Translations under genes and position numbers: made by a program
Shown here: in pieces, positions 1-7,226 of the stretch
How the letters are laid out: each line of letters opens with the position of its first letter
Numbering within the stretch: the stretch's first letter is position 1
Notes under the pieces: generated by a model
What the model saw: the letters and a program-made list of their open reading frames with translations, nothing else
What the model was told of the DNA's origin: nothing
The model's database searches: none
DNA from: Planctomycetota bacterium
Lineage (GTDB): Bacteria; Planctomycetota; Planctomycetia; Planctomycetales; Planctomycetaceae
Assembly: GCA_003669575.1 (NCBI GenBank)
Contig: QWOR01000298.1
Location: 1 to 11,866 of the forward strand
Direction: 5' to 3'
Length of the DNA: 11,866 nt

Positions 1-909
1 GCCGATGGCGATGAGGGGGATCTGACCCTGGCTGTGGGTGTGCAGGTAGCGGATGACTTCGGTCGAGCGGGTCGTCAGCGGAGCCCCGCTCAGGCCGCCA
101 GCGCCGATCTCCTGGATGCGTGATTCGGGAGTCGTCAGTCCGGCCCGCGAGATCGTCGTGTTCGTCGCGACCAGCCCGGCCAGCTGGGTCTCGCGGGCGA
201 TCGCGAGGATGTCGTCGAGTTGTGGGTCAGCCAGGTCGGGGGCGATCTTCAGCAGGATCGGCTTCGGGGTCGGCTGGCTGTGATTGAAGTCCTGCAGCGT
301 CTGGAGCAGCTTCGTCAGCGGCTCGCGGTCCTGGAGTTCGCGCAGGTTCGGGGTGTTTGGCGAGCTGACGTTGACGGTGAAGTAATCGACGTAGGGAAAG
401 AGCTGTGACAGGCAGGTTAAATAGTCGCTTTCGGCGTCCTTGTTGTCGGTGACTTTGTTCTTGCCGATGTTGGCTCCGATGATGATGCGGCGGTGCTTCG
501 GCACGCGTTTGAGCCGCTCGACGATGACCTCAACTCCGGAGCTGTTGAACCCCATGCGGTTGATAATCGCCCGGTCGGCGGGCAATCGGAACAGGCGGGG
601 CCGGTCGTTCCCCGGCTGGGGACGCGGCGTGACGGTCCCGATCTCCATGTGGCCGAAGCCGAAGGCCTCCCAGTGGTGGTTGACCATCGCGTCCTTGTCG
701 AGTCCCGCCGCTAACCCAACCGAGTTGGCGAACTTCAGCCCGAAGATCGTCCGTTCCTGCCCAGTCGGCAATCCGCCGTACCACAGCCTCATCAGCGGCA
801 TGACGCCCGGCACACAGGCCGCGGCCCGCAGCAGGGCAAACGTCGTGTGATGCGCGGTCTCCGCATCGAGACGGAACAAAAGCGGACGAACAACAGATCG
901 ATACAGCAT
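1..909 (-). CDS. pyrD: Dihydroorotate dehydrogenase (quinone), class 2; 3' end cut by window edge
   Basis: Oxidises dihydroorotate to orotate, the fourth step of UMP synthesis, passing electrons through FMN to membrane quinone. The frame is open from the ATG at 907-909 (read leftwards) to base 1, giving 303 residues of a family usually 335-360 long, so the last FMN-phosphate-binding part is missing. Visible landmarks are GLAAGLDKD (about 65-73), IGTVTPRPQPGNDRPRLFRL (90-109), INRMGFN (116-122), IGANIGKNK (144-152), NVSSPNTPNLR (180-190), KIAPDL (221-226) and ATNTT (248-252). The serine of the VSSPNTP motif replaces the class 1 cysteine and marks class 2. The N-terminal helical segment that docks class 2 enzymes on the membrane is present. 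A GAGGA lies only 2 bases before the ATG, an unusually tight spacing. It is divergent from the lipoprotein gene at 1086. The assignment is secure. Confidence 0.96.
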   Translation of the reverse strand, partial: MLYRSVVRPLLFRLDAETAHHTTFALLRAAACVPGVMPLMRLWYGGLPTGQERTIFGLKFANSVGLAAGLDKDAMVNHHWEAFGFGHMEIGTVTPRPQPGNDRPRLFRLPADRAIINRMGFNSSGVEVIVERLKRVPKHRRIIIGANIGKNKVTDNKDAESDYLTCLSQLFPYVDYFTVNVSSPNTPNLRELQDREPLTKLLQTLQDFNHSQPTPKPILLKIAPDLADPQLDDILAIARETQLAGLVATNTTISRAGLTTPESRIQEIGAGGLSGAPLTTRSTEVIRYLHTHSQGQIPLIAIG

Positions 910-1085
910 GGTCCTCGAAGTTTCGCCGCCCAACCTCCATCCGGCAAGCGAGCCCCAGAATCCAATAGACCGTCCCTCCTGCTCCCCCACTCCTCAGCAC
1001 TCCCGACTCACGTTTGACGTAACTGCCCAACCTCCTCCACAATGGCCAACGTAAATTTCCACTCTGACAACCAGCGAGCCCGCGG
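910..1085. promoter_or_regulatory. Divergent intergenic region between pyrD and lipoprotein gene
   Basis: These 176 bases must carry the start signals for both divergent genes. On the plus strand 970-1004 is almost all C and T. Read as the pyrD leader (minus strand) it is G-rich with several G runs. A TTGACG at 1014-1019 resembles a -35 box for the plus-strand gene, but no good -10 box follows at 16-18 bases, so no promoter is called. That this region is regulatory is inferred from position alone. Confidence 0.4.
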
Positions 1086-1901
1086 ATGTTGCACTTCCGA
1101 AAGATCATGGCCTCTCTCGGCCTGCTGCTGGTTTGGGGCTGTGGCAGCAGCACCTATGAGGATCGGCTCAAAGAAACGAATGCCCTCTTTGATTACCATC
1201 TCGGTCTGGATCGGGTCCTGCAGCCCGGGAAATGGTCGAGTCCAAACACGATATCGATGCGGATTCCGCAAGGGTTCACCGAACTCCCCGCCCCGCCGCC
1301 TCCCAAGCCCAACGAACCGGTCCCCGAGGATTCCCGCCAGCCGTTTTACCTGGGGCTGACACTGCCCGGGCTCGTCGGGGCCTGGCAGGGCCTGTTTCCC
1401 TGTGATGATGGGCTGAACCGGCCGGTCTTCCTTTATGTCTGCAGTAATCACCAGCTGTATCAGAATCTTGCCGCGAACCCCAAGGGCACCGATCCGGAGA
1501 TGTTTCTGACGAATCTGGAGAGCACGCTGTCCAGCACGATGCAGGTGCAGTTGCCTCCCGGCGAGGGAACGCAGGTCGGCAGCAATGTTCGCTATGCGGA
1601 GATGTGCCCACGTGATGGTAAATATGCCGTCCAGCGAAAGTTCACGGGCATCACGTTTGTCCCGCCTGCGGTGTTGCCTCAAGTCGGCGTTGCGATCAAG
1701 GCTCAGTACTACGGTCACTACAACGGGAAGGTTCAGGTGGCGGTGTTGGCGGTTTACCCGGCCTCGATCCGCGACCGCATCGAAGACCGGCTGTTGACGG
1801 CATTAGAGACGTTCAGCGTCTCGAGCAGCATTCCCAGTACCCAGCCCGCGGTGCCTGCCGGACCCGGAGGAGCCCCCGCCAGCCGACCGGTCGGATTCTG
1901 A
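1086..1901 (+). CDS. Predicted lipoprotein of unknown function
   Basis: 271 residues. The N-terminus has two basic residues (R5, K6), a short hydrophobic core (about 9-17) and a lipobox-like LVWGC ending at Cys19. This suggests export and lipid attachment; the Trp at -2 is atypical for a lipobox. The ATG at 1086 is the first possible start, because a TGA lies in frame at 1065-1067. An internal ATG at 1107 would still keep the signal. The mature part has no motif I recognise. It contains a proline-rich stretch (PAPPPPKPNEPVP, about 68-80), a central region with scattered cysteines, and a proline/alanine/glycine-rich tail after about residue 250. The gene is followed by hisA after about 108 bases on the same strand, which is probably chance. 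No function is proposed. Confidence 0.8.
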   Translation: MLHFRKIMASLGLLLVWGCGSSTYEDRLKETNALFDYHLGLDRVLQPGKWSSPNTISMRIPQGFTELPAPPPPKPNEPVPEDSRQPFYLGLTLPGLVGAWQGLFPCDDGLNRPVFLYVCSNHQLYQNLAANPKGTDPEMFLTNLESTLSSTMQVQLPPGEGTQVGSNVRYAEMCPRDGKYAVQRKFTGITFVPPAVLPQVGVAIKAQYYGHYNGKVQVAVLAVYPASIRDRIEDRLLTALETFSVSSSIPSTQPAVPAGPGGAPASRPVGF

Positions 1902-2009
1902 TTGGTTCGGTCGCCTCGGTCGGGTTGCTCTTTGCCCGGCTGCCGACGAGACTTCCTCTCCCGATGAGGCAATTGTGCCTCGGACTTTCTGCTTTTGACG
2001 GACCTCATT

Positions 2010-2747
2010 GTGCTTCAGATTCTGCCTGCCATCGACCTGCGAGGAGGCCGCTGCGTTCGGCTGCGACAAGGGGACTACGCTCAGGAAACCGTTTTCGGCG
2101 ACGATCCCGTGGCCATGGCCAGACGCTGGGAAGCGGACGGCGGTGACATCCTGCATCTGGTCGACCTCGACGGCGCCAAAGCGGGAAAACCCGTCAATGT
2201 CGACGCCATTCGTGGCATCGTGAAGGCCTTGCAGATTCCCTGCGAACTCGGTGGCGGACTCCGAGACGACGAGTCAATCCGCTTCATGCTGGAAGAGGTC
2301 GGCGTCACCCGCGTCATCATCGGCACAGCTGCGCTGAAACAGCCCGACTGGTTCAAGCGGATGGTGGAACGTTACCCCGGACGGATGGCGTTGGGCCTTG
2401 ATGCCCGCGATTCCATGGTCGCGACGGCGGGGTGGCTGGAGGTCTCAAAGACCCCCGCGATTGATCTGGCCAGAGAGTATCAGGGGCTGCCGCTGGCAGC
2501 TCTAATCTACACCAACATCGCCAATGACGGCATGATGCAGGGCGTCGATCGCCAGACGATCAGCGACATGCTGGCCTTGGCCGAACTCGGCTTTCCGATC
2601 ATTGCTTCGGGTGGTGTGACGACAGCCGACGACATTCGCACGCTCTCGGCGGAACACGCGAAACAGCCGAACCTGGCCGGAGCGATTATTGGCCGAGCCC
2701 TCTATGAAGGGACACTGACCGTCGCCGACGCCCGGGCTTCGAGGTAA
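2010..2747 (+). CDS. hisA: ProFAR isomerase (HisA)
   Basis: Phosphoribosylformimino-5-aminoimidazole carboxamide ribotide isomerase, the Amadori-type step of histidine synthesis, a cytosolic (beta/alpha)8 barrel. From the GTG at 2010 the protein has 245 residues, the usual length. It shows PAIDLRGG (6-13) with the first catalytic Asp at 9, VDLDGAKAG (51-59), ELGGGLR (79-85), LGLDAR (128-133) with the second catalytic Asp at 131, YTNIANDGM (167-175), IASGGV (198-203) and IIGRALYEG (226-234). The two halves mirror each other, as expected for a barrel born by duplication. I prefer the GTG because family members start two to four residues before the ILPAIDL strand and an ACGGA lies 7 bases upstream. 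A TTG at 1995 would add five residues. No other his gene is nearby. The gene converges on the minus-strand gene ending at 2823. Confidence 0.95.
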   Translation: MLQILPAIDLRGGRCVRLRQGDYAQETVFGDDPVAMARRWEADGGDILHLVDLDGAKAGKPVNVDAIRGIVKALQIPCELGGGLRDDESIRFMLEEVGVTRVIIGTAALKQPDWFKRMVERYPGRMALGLDARDSMVATAGWLEVSKTPAIDLAREYQGLPLAALIYTNIANDGMMQGVDRQTISDMLALAELGFPIIASGGVTTADDIRTLSAEHAKQPNLAGAIIGRALYEGTLTVADARASR

Positions 2748-2774
2748 CGCTGGTAGGTTGCTGCGAGCCGAGGC

Positions 2775-2790
2775 CTGGTCACGAGACCGG
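2775..2790. other. Short hairpin between convergent genes
   Basis: CTGGTC and GACCGG pair across the loop ACGA (six pairs, one G-T). It lies in the 75-base gap between the hisA stop and the stop of the minus-strand gene, where a terminator would be expected. No T run follows on either strand, so intrinsic termination is doubtful. Confidence 0.25.
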
Positions 2791-2822
2791 ACAAATGCAA
2801 ACGACCGGTGAATCTGGCTGGC

Positions 2823-4796
2823 TCACTTCAACGATTCTATCGGAACGACTTTGAGTCCCTGAGCGTTGGCAGCTGCGGTGGTGGTAATCAGGGCTTCCAT
2901 CTTCGTGTCGTCGATCACCAGACAGAGCTTCTCCTGCATCGGCCAGGTGAGGATCGTATAGATTCCCTTGGTGCCGGGAGCTTTCCCGAGGGAGAAGGTC
3001 TGAGGCATGTTCTTGGTGTAGCCCGCCATCTTCAGAGCGTCGCCATCGATCACGAAGGTGACTTTCGTCTCCTCACCCAAGTAGGCAAACGCATCGGCGA
3101 GTGGCTTGCGGGCGAACTCGATCTCGAACTCCGTCTTCAGCCGCCCCATGACTGTTTTGGGTAACTTCTCGTCCGAGGCGGCAATCGGGATTTCCGGAGG
3201 GCTGGTATCGAAGTTGGTCCGAGTCGACTCGTCCCACGTCAAGATTGCACCCAGTGCCAGATTCGGGGCCGCTTTGGGGGGGAGGACGGTTGTCATCGTC
3301 AGGGACTTCGGCCCCGACTGGAGCACTGTTGCCTGGCGGAATGCCTCGACCATTGCGGGGAAGCGGCCGATGATCTGACGGAATCCCGCCTGCGCTGGAT
3401 GCATTTTGCGCACGCAGTCGACCAGGTCATGCTCGACGAGTTCCGGAAGCGATTTCAGATAGTCTGTCTTCAACGTCGCCGGGGTACTGATCCGCCTGGT
3501 ACCGGAGTGGCTTCCTTTCGGACGCACGCGGATCTCGGAGTGCAGTGTCTGGCCGAAGTGCAGACTCCAGCTCACCGACTCCGCATCATGGCCAAAGGCC
3601 TGCATGACATGAATGATGGCCAGCTGCGCTGCTGGCTCGAACAGCTGGTCGGCATACGTCACGACGTCGTCAACATTCGCCAAGACAGTGAATGTGCGGT
3701 CACGGTCCGAGGAAGAGATGAGTTCCGCAATTCCGTTCGTGACGCAGTCGAGGGGCTGATCGATCGCATCGCAGAGGTCTTGTCCCGCTGCTGCGGGCGA
3801 GATGGCGATCGTGTCATTTCCCTGGACGAAGTACGCGGAGTCATCTTTGCGAGTGACTGATGGCTTTCCGGGGGCGGAGATTTCCTCGCCAGCGAATTCC
3901 TGAATCAATGCGGAGCGTTGCTCGGGCGTCTTCAGGCGAAAGACAACGCTGACCTGCGGCGGCTCGGACTTGGACAGGGCACTGATGCCGATCAACAGCT
4001 CATCGATCTGCTCTGGAGCGCGATGGGTGAGTTTCAGAATTCGCGACTCCAGCCACCTCACGACATCCTCGGTGAGGCTGGCTTTCCGTTCCTCTGCAGC
4101 GTGATCCGTGCCCCAGATGCGATTGGGTCGCAGGTGAATCACGATGTTGTTAACACCGGTCAGCATCTGGAGCGGAATCGGCTCTCCATGCGTCGGGCGA
4201 AACTCAGCGACCAGATTGGGATCTGCCGTGAGAGCCGCGTAGGAGTAGGCCACCGACGCCGACGTGGGAGTGGTTGGCGCAGGTACCGGCACCGTGGAAA
4301 CCGTAGAGGTCGACTGCTTTCCAGGGGCTTTCGGCTGATTCAAGTAGAGGCCACCCGCGATCACCGCGACAGCTGCGATGCCCAATCCGATCCATGTCGG
4401 CCACTGGCTTCTCTTCTTGCGAACACTTTTTGGTAATGAGTTCGACCGAGAGATGGCCTTTGCTGTCGACGACGGAGCTGTCGACGGTTCTCCCAGATCA
4501 AATGTGAACTCGGGAAGCGGTTCCGAAGGGAGAGGATCGATCGAAAATGGCAGCGGGTCGGGCGGCGGGGCTACTGCTTTCGGAGTTGCGGGTTTGTTGG
4601 GTGTGCGTTTAGGTGCGGCCTGAATGGTCGGTGGTTCAACAGCGGGAAGCGGCGGAGGAGCCTCCTCACTTTCGACCTGCTCCACCAGCGGAAAGACTTT
4701 ATCACAGCCGGGGCAGCGCCCCTTCTTGCCCAGAAGGGAGCGGTCTCTCAGCTTGATCGATTTGCCGCAATGGGGGCATATCACGCGAGCAGACAT
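2823..4796 (-). CDS. Zinc-ribbon, single-TM protein with secretin-N-like C-terminal domain
   Basis: 657 residues; no known function. Residues 7-31 form a zinc ribbon of the CPHC...CPGC kind (Cys 7, 10, 28, 31), like the MJ0042-type N-terminal fingers common in planctomycete proteins. A proline-rich linker (about 45-110) and a basic stretch (VRKKRSQ, 125-131) lead to one membrane helix at about 133-152. By the positive-inside rule the finger is cytoplasmic and the remaining 500 residues face the periplasm. After a Thr/Pro/Ser-rich spacer (160-182) comes a large unrecognised region. The last 110 residues (about 547-657) contain KPLADAFAYLGEETKVTFVI and QTFSLGKAPG, the helix-strand layout of secretin N/STN-like domains. 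That resemblance is by eye only. Start ATG at 4794-4796 with an AGG about 8 bases upstream. It is divergent from the YTV gene and convergent with hisA. Confidence 0.85.
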   Translation of the reverse strand: MSARVICPHCGKSIKLRDRSLLGKKGRCPGCDKVFPLVEQVESEEAPPPLPAVEPPTIQAAPKRTPNKPATPKAVAPPPDPLPFSIDPLPSEPLPEFTFDLGEPSTAPSSTAKAISRSNSLPKSVRKKRSQWPTWIGLGIAAVAVIAGGLYLNQPKAPGKQSTSTVSTVPVPAPTTPTSASVAYSYAALTADPNLVAEFRPTHGEPIPLQMLTGVNNIVIHLRPNRIWGTDHAAEERKASLTEDVVRWLESRILKLTHRAPEQIDELLIGISALSKSEPPQVSVVFRLKTPEQRSALIQEFAGEEISAPGKPSVTRKDDSAYFVQGNDTIAISPAAAGQDLCDAIDQPLDCVTNGIAELISSSDRDRTFTVLANVDDVVTYADQLFEPAAQLAIIHVMQAFGHDAESVSWSLHFGQTLHSEIRVRPKGSHSGTRRISTPATLKTDYLKSLPELVEHDLVDCVRKMHPAQAGFRQIIGRFPAMVEAFRQATVLQSGPKSLTMTTVLPPKAAPNLALGAILTWDESTRTNFDTSPPEIPIAASDEKLPKTVMGRLKTEFEIEFARKPLADAFAYLGEETKVTFVIDGDALKMAGYTKNMPQTFSLGKAPGTKGIYTILTWPMQEKLCLVIDDTKMEALITTTAAANAQGLKVVPIESLK

Positions 4797-5257
4797 AGAC
4801 AGACCTGGCCGGCTAGATGGTCACTTCAGAATCAATCATGTTCTTCGGAACACGCGTTGACTTGATTCTAATTGTCATATTCGGACTGTCCTAACGTGCA
4901 ACGAATCCACCATCGCATATTTGTTTCCTGGATTGGAAGGTGCCCTATTCAATATTCCGAGGGTTTTGTTGCGACCTGGCTGTTCTCAGCCCGAACACTG
5001 GGCCGGGGAATCCGTCCTCGCAAGCTGGGGGAACCTTGTCGGATTTGACGGTTGTTGCCATTCGGCTCTGCTTTCCTGTCGCGAAATGTAGACGGATTTC
5101 TCTTTCTGCAACATGCTTCGAGGTAGGATCCAGTGATCGAGTTCAATTTTCGCTCAAGTATTGATTGAGAAATGAACTCTCCCTCGACAGCATGGATTGC
5201 TGGCGAGCGTGGATGGCACGGATCGCTGGGTTTGGTGGTTCGTCGGAGCGTCCGGCA
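4797..5257. promoter_or_regulatory. 461-base divergent intergenic region, AT-rich in part
   Basis: It separates the zinc-ribbon membrane gene (minus) from the YTV gene (plus), and no convincing gene is seen in it. Short open frames here have no recognisable sequence or ribosome site. Candidate -35-like boxes are TTGACT at 4857-4862 and TTGACG at 5045-5050, but neither has a good -10 box at standard spacing. A small inverted repeat, CTCAA ... TTGAG (5153-5157 and 5165-5169), lies about 90 bases before the YTV start. Promoters for both genes are expected here but cannot be placed. Confidence 0.4.
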
Positions 5258-6679
5258 ATGAAACGTATCTTTGTAGCGGCCATGACCTGCATTGCAGCCA
5301 TGGCTTCGACCGCACAGGCAGGCTGGTTCTGCGGTGCCGCGAATTACAGCTGTTGTCCTGTATCGGCGTGTCAGCCCTCATCGTGCTACACCGCTTGTAA
5401 GGTCGAGCGGCAGACCTGCTACCGAACAGTAAGTGAAACTGTTTGGGAACCGCAGACAGTGACCTGTAATCGTCAGGTGCAGGAGGTCGTCTATGAAGAC
5501 GTTCCTCAGACCTGCTACCGCACGGTCGTCGAACAAGCTGTGCGCGAAGTGCAGTACACCGTACAGAAGCCGGTGATGGAGACGAGCTACCGCACCGAGA
5601 ATTACTGTGTGCAGAAGCCGGTGATGGAGACCAACTACCGCGAACACTGCTATCAGGTGCGTCGCCCCGTCACTCAGACTGTCAATCGTCAGGTCACCCG
5701 CGTGGTCTGCAAGCCCGTGACAGAGAATTGCACCCGCCAGGTGTGCCGAACTGTTTACAAGCAGGTCAGCGAGACGATCAACCAGGAACGCTGCTACACA
5801 GTTCGTGAGCCAGTCACCACCTACCGCACCGTGCGTCAGGTGACCGGAGCCTGGAAGACCGAGCAGGTCAACATGCCTGGCCCGATGATGCCCCGCTGCT
5901 CAATCGATCCGTGCACGGGCTGTCCTCGGATGTGCATGGTCCAGTGTCCAGGTTACTCGGTCTGTCGCCGAGTCTGGTGCCCGCAGGTCTGCGAGCGTCA
6001 GGTTCCCTGCACGACCTACGTCTGCCGCGTTGTGCGTCAGAGCTGTCCTGTAACGGTGTGTCGTACCGTGCCAGAACAGGTCACCGAGTCGATCCCCTAC
6101 ACCGTCACTCGTATGGTGCAGGAACGGGTCTGTGAGAACGTTCCCGTTCAGGTCTGTACTTACGTGACCGAGAACAAGGTGGAGCGGATTCCTTACCAGG
6201 TCTGCCGCATGGTTTCCGAAAACATGACCCGTCAGGTGCCTGTTCAGACCTGCCGCATGATGAACGAAGTCAAGACCCAGCAGGTTCCGTACTGTGTCTC
6301 GCGTCAGGTCCCCTATACGGTCACTCACAAGGTGGCCCGTTGTGTGACCCGCACCGAGCCCGTCTGCTACACCCGGATGGTCGCAAAGACGGTCTGCCGT
6401 CAGGTGCCTTACGAAGTCTGCCGGATGGTCCCTCAGACCACTTGCGATTCTTGCACCACTGGCCAGGTTCTGAACGGGGCTCTGCCTCAGTCAGATCTGG
6501 GAGCTCCGACGATCCAGCACGAAACGGCTCGACCCGCTTTCCCAACCCTCGATCAGCCGACTCCAGCAACGAACACCGCCCCAGCTGCTCCACTGGTCCC
6601 CGTGCCAGAGCCAGCAGCTAAGGCTGGTCCTCGCCTGAACGGCCCGAGCGCTCTGCGAGTTCAAGGCCGCCGCTTCTAA
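5258..6679 (+). CDS. Secreted cysteine-rich YTV-repeat protein
   Basis: 473 residues from the ATG at 5258. This start is preferred because a GGAG lies 9 bases upstream and the protein then begins with a clean signal peptide (MKRIFVAAMTCIAAMASTAQA, cleavage after residue 21-22). A longer frame from a TTG at 5165 adds 31 residues with no signal character. Nearly the whole mature protein is built from short degenerate repeats rich in Tyr, Thr, Val, Arg and Gln (CYRTV, VQYTVQKPV, IPYTVTRMV, VPYTVTHKV), the hallmark of the planctomycete YTV repeat. About 39 cysteines are spread through it, often once per repeat, suggesting a disulfide-cross-linked extracellular layer. A Cys/Pro/Met-rich island (about 207-250) splits the repeats into two blocks. 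The last 80 residues are Pro/Ala-rich and nearly Cys-free. YTV proteins are known from the cell-wall fraction of Rhodopirellula; an envelope role here is inferred from that. Confidence 0.92.
   Translation: MKRIFVAAMTCIAAMASTAQAGWFCGAANYSCCPVSACQPSSCYTACKVERQTCYRTVSETVWEPQTVTCNRQVQEVVYEDVPQTCYRTVVEQAVREVQYTVQKPVMETSYRTENYCVQKPVMETNYREHCYQVRRPVTQTVNRQVTRVVCKPVTENCTRQVCRTVYKQVSETINQERCYTVREPVTTYRTVRQVTGAWKTEQVNMPGPMMPRCSIDPCTGCPRMCMVQCPGYSVCRRVWCPQVCERQVPCTTYVCRVVRQSCPVTVCRTVPEQVTESIPYTVTRMVQERVCENVPVQVCTYVTENKVERIPYQVCRMVSENMTRQVPVQTCRMMNEVKTQQVPYCVSRQVPYTVTHKVARCVTRTEPVCYTRMVAKTVCRQVPYEVCRMVPQTTCDSCTTGQVLNGALPQSDLGAPTIQHETARPAFPTLDQPTPATNTAPAAPLVPVPEPAAKAGPRLNGPSALRVQGRRF
5564..5631 (+). repeat. 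20-base direct repeat, 48-base period, inside the YTV gene
   Basis: CAGAAGCCGGTGATGGAGAC occurs identically at 5564-5583 and 5612-5631. The 48-base spacing equals 16 codons, so both copies encode QKPVMET in register. The identity, including third positions, points to a recent duplication or gene conversion of one repeat unit. Other units of the same gene have diverged further. Confidence 0.85.
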
Positions 6680-6796
6680 TCTGATGATGAGTCCGTAGGG
6701 AGATGGACTCAGACCGCATTCCCCGAACCGGGGATACCACTCAGGGACGACGGGCCGAAACGCCGTAGTGCGTGGAGGCCGGCTATGACAGTGACG
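6680..6796 (+). other. Structured 3' untranslated region of the YTV gene
   Basis: Three successive hairpins can be drawn before the terminator. The first is TGAGTCC/GGACTCA (6688-6694 with 6705-6711, 7 pairs). The second is TCCCC/GGGGA around GAACC (about 6719-6733). The third is ACGG(G)C/GCCGT around CGAAAC (about 6750-6766). ACTCAG occurs twice (6707-6712 and 6739-6744). No coding frame is evident. This could be a stabilising 3' end or a small RNA processed from the transcript. It matches no RNA family I know. Confidence 0.4.
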
Positions 6797-6840
6797 AACA
6801 GGACGACTGCGATGACTCGCAGCCGTCCTGTTTCGTTTTC
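6797..6840 (+). terminator. Intrinsic terminator of the YTV gene
   Basis: AACAGGACG (6797-6805) pairs perfectly with CGTCCTGTT (6824-6832). After one A/C mismatch the stem continues as CTGCG/CGCAG around the six-base loop ATGACT. This gives 14 pairs in all, followed by TCGTTTTC. It lies 117 bases after the YTV stop. No T run follows on the minus strand, so it serves plus-strand transcription. Confidence 0.85.
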
Positions 6841-6944
6841 AGGGACGACTTCAGAGCTTCCGACCGCCACGTTTTATCTGTTCACTGGTCATGAGCCTTA
6901 ACGGCTACTCGATGGTAGCGATTCAGACTGAACACGATGGTTCC

Positions 6945-7196
6945 CTATGCGGATGTGGACTCTCCGGAGTCAGCTGTGAACTGGCGTTCAAACGACTGGA
7001 TGTTCCGGCAGTGAGTGCAGAGTCTGGCAATGATTCGCTAGGGAGTACTGAACATGTGCGGCGGCATGTTCCAATGCTTCTCCGTTCCGGGGACGAAGCG
7101 TGGTATTCCGGAAGCGACAAGCTGTCCGAACTGATACTCCGGATGGCCGCAGAATGGACAAGGGTATTGCTTCAGTGATTCGGTTTGAGGGTCCAT
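6945..7196 (-). pseudogene. Small zinc-ribbon paralogue, third copy, broken by in-frame TAG
   Basis: From the ATG at 7194-7196 the frame reads MDPQTESLKQYPCPFCGHPE and on to residue 52, where a TAG (7038-7040) interrupts it. The same frame then continues as RIIARLCTHCRNIQSFERQ to a TAG at 6945-6947. Ignoring the stop, it is an 82-residue zinc ribbon with Cys 13/16 and Cys 60/63. It aligns without gaps to the intact neighbour at C13, C16, Y21, F23 and G24. The coding character on both sides of the stop argues for one recent nonsense change, not a chance match. The start lies 30 bases after the stop of the intact copy, with only a weak GAAAG ribosome site. If translated, a 52-residue half-ribbon with one CxxC would result. 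No terminator with a T run was found after it. Confidence 0.72.
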
Positions 7197-7226
7197 ATCA
7201 GTGCTTTCGATCCAAGCTGTATTGGC

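Noticed and set aside
530..1153. 207-codon minus-strand frame overlapping pyrD and the lipoprotein gene
   Set aside because: It reads pyrD in the wrong frame. The true pyrD frame is open from 909 to the edge with full family motifs.
1883..1894. 12-base perfect palindrome CCGACCGGTCGG at the end of the lipoprotein gene
   Set aside because: It has no loop, is not followed by T residues and lies within the coding sequence, so it is neither a terminator nor a supported operator.
5165..5257. 31-residue N-terminal extension of the YTV protein from a TTG start
   Set aside because: The extension would bury the clear signal peptide. The ATG at 5258 has its own ribosome site.
6681..6774. Hammerhead-ribozyme-like words: CTGATGA followed by a perfect 7-pair stem, and a later CGAAAC next to an ACGC/GCGT stem
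   Set aside because: The bases after the adjacent stem are GACC, not GAAA. Using the later GAAA needs a long distorted stem II, puts a G at the cleavage position and leaves no stem I. The catalytic core is not met.
6891..7178. 95-codon plus-strand frame opposite the third zinc-ribbon copy
   Set aside because: The minus strand gives a clear CxxC...CxxC alignment with its neighbours, and the plus frame has no such support.
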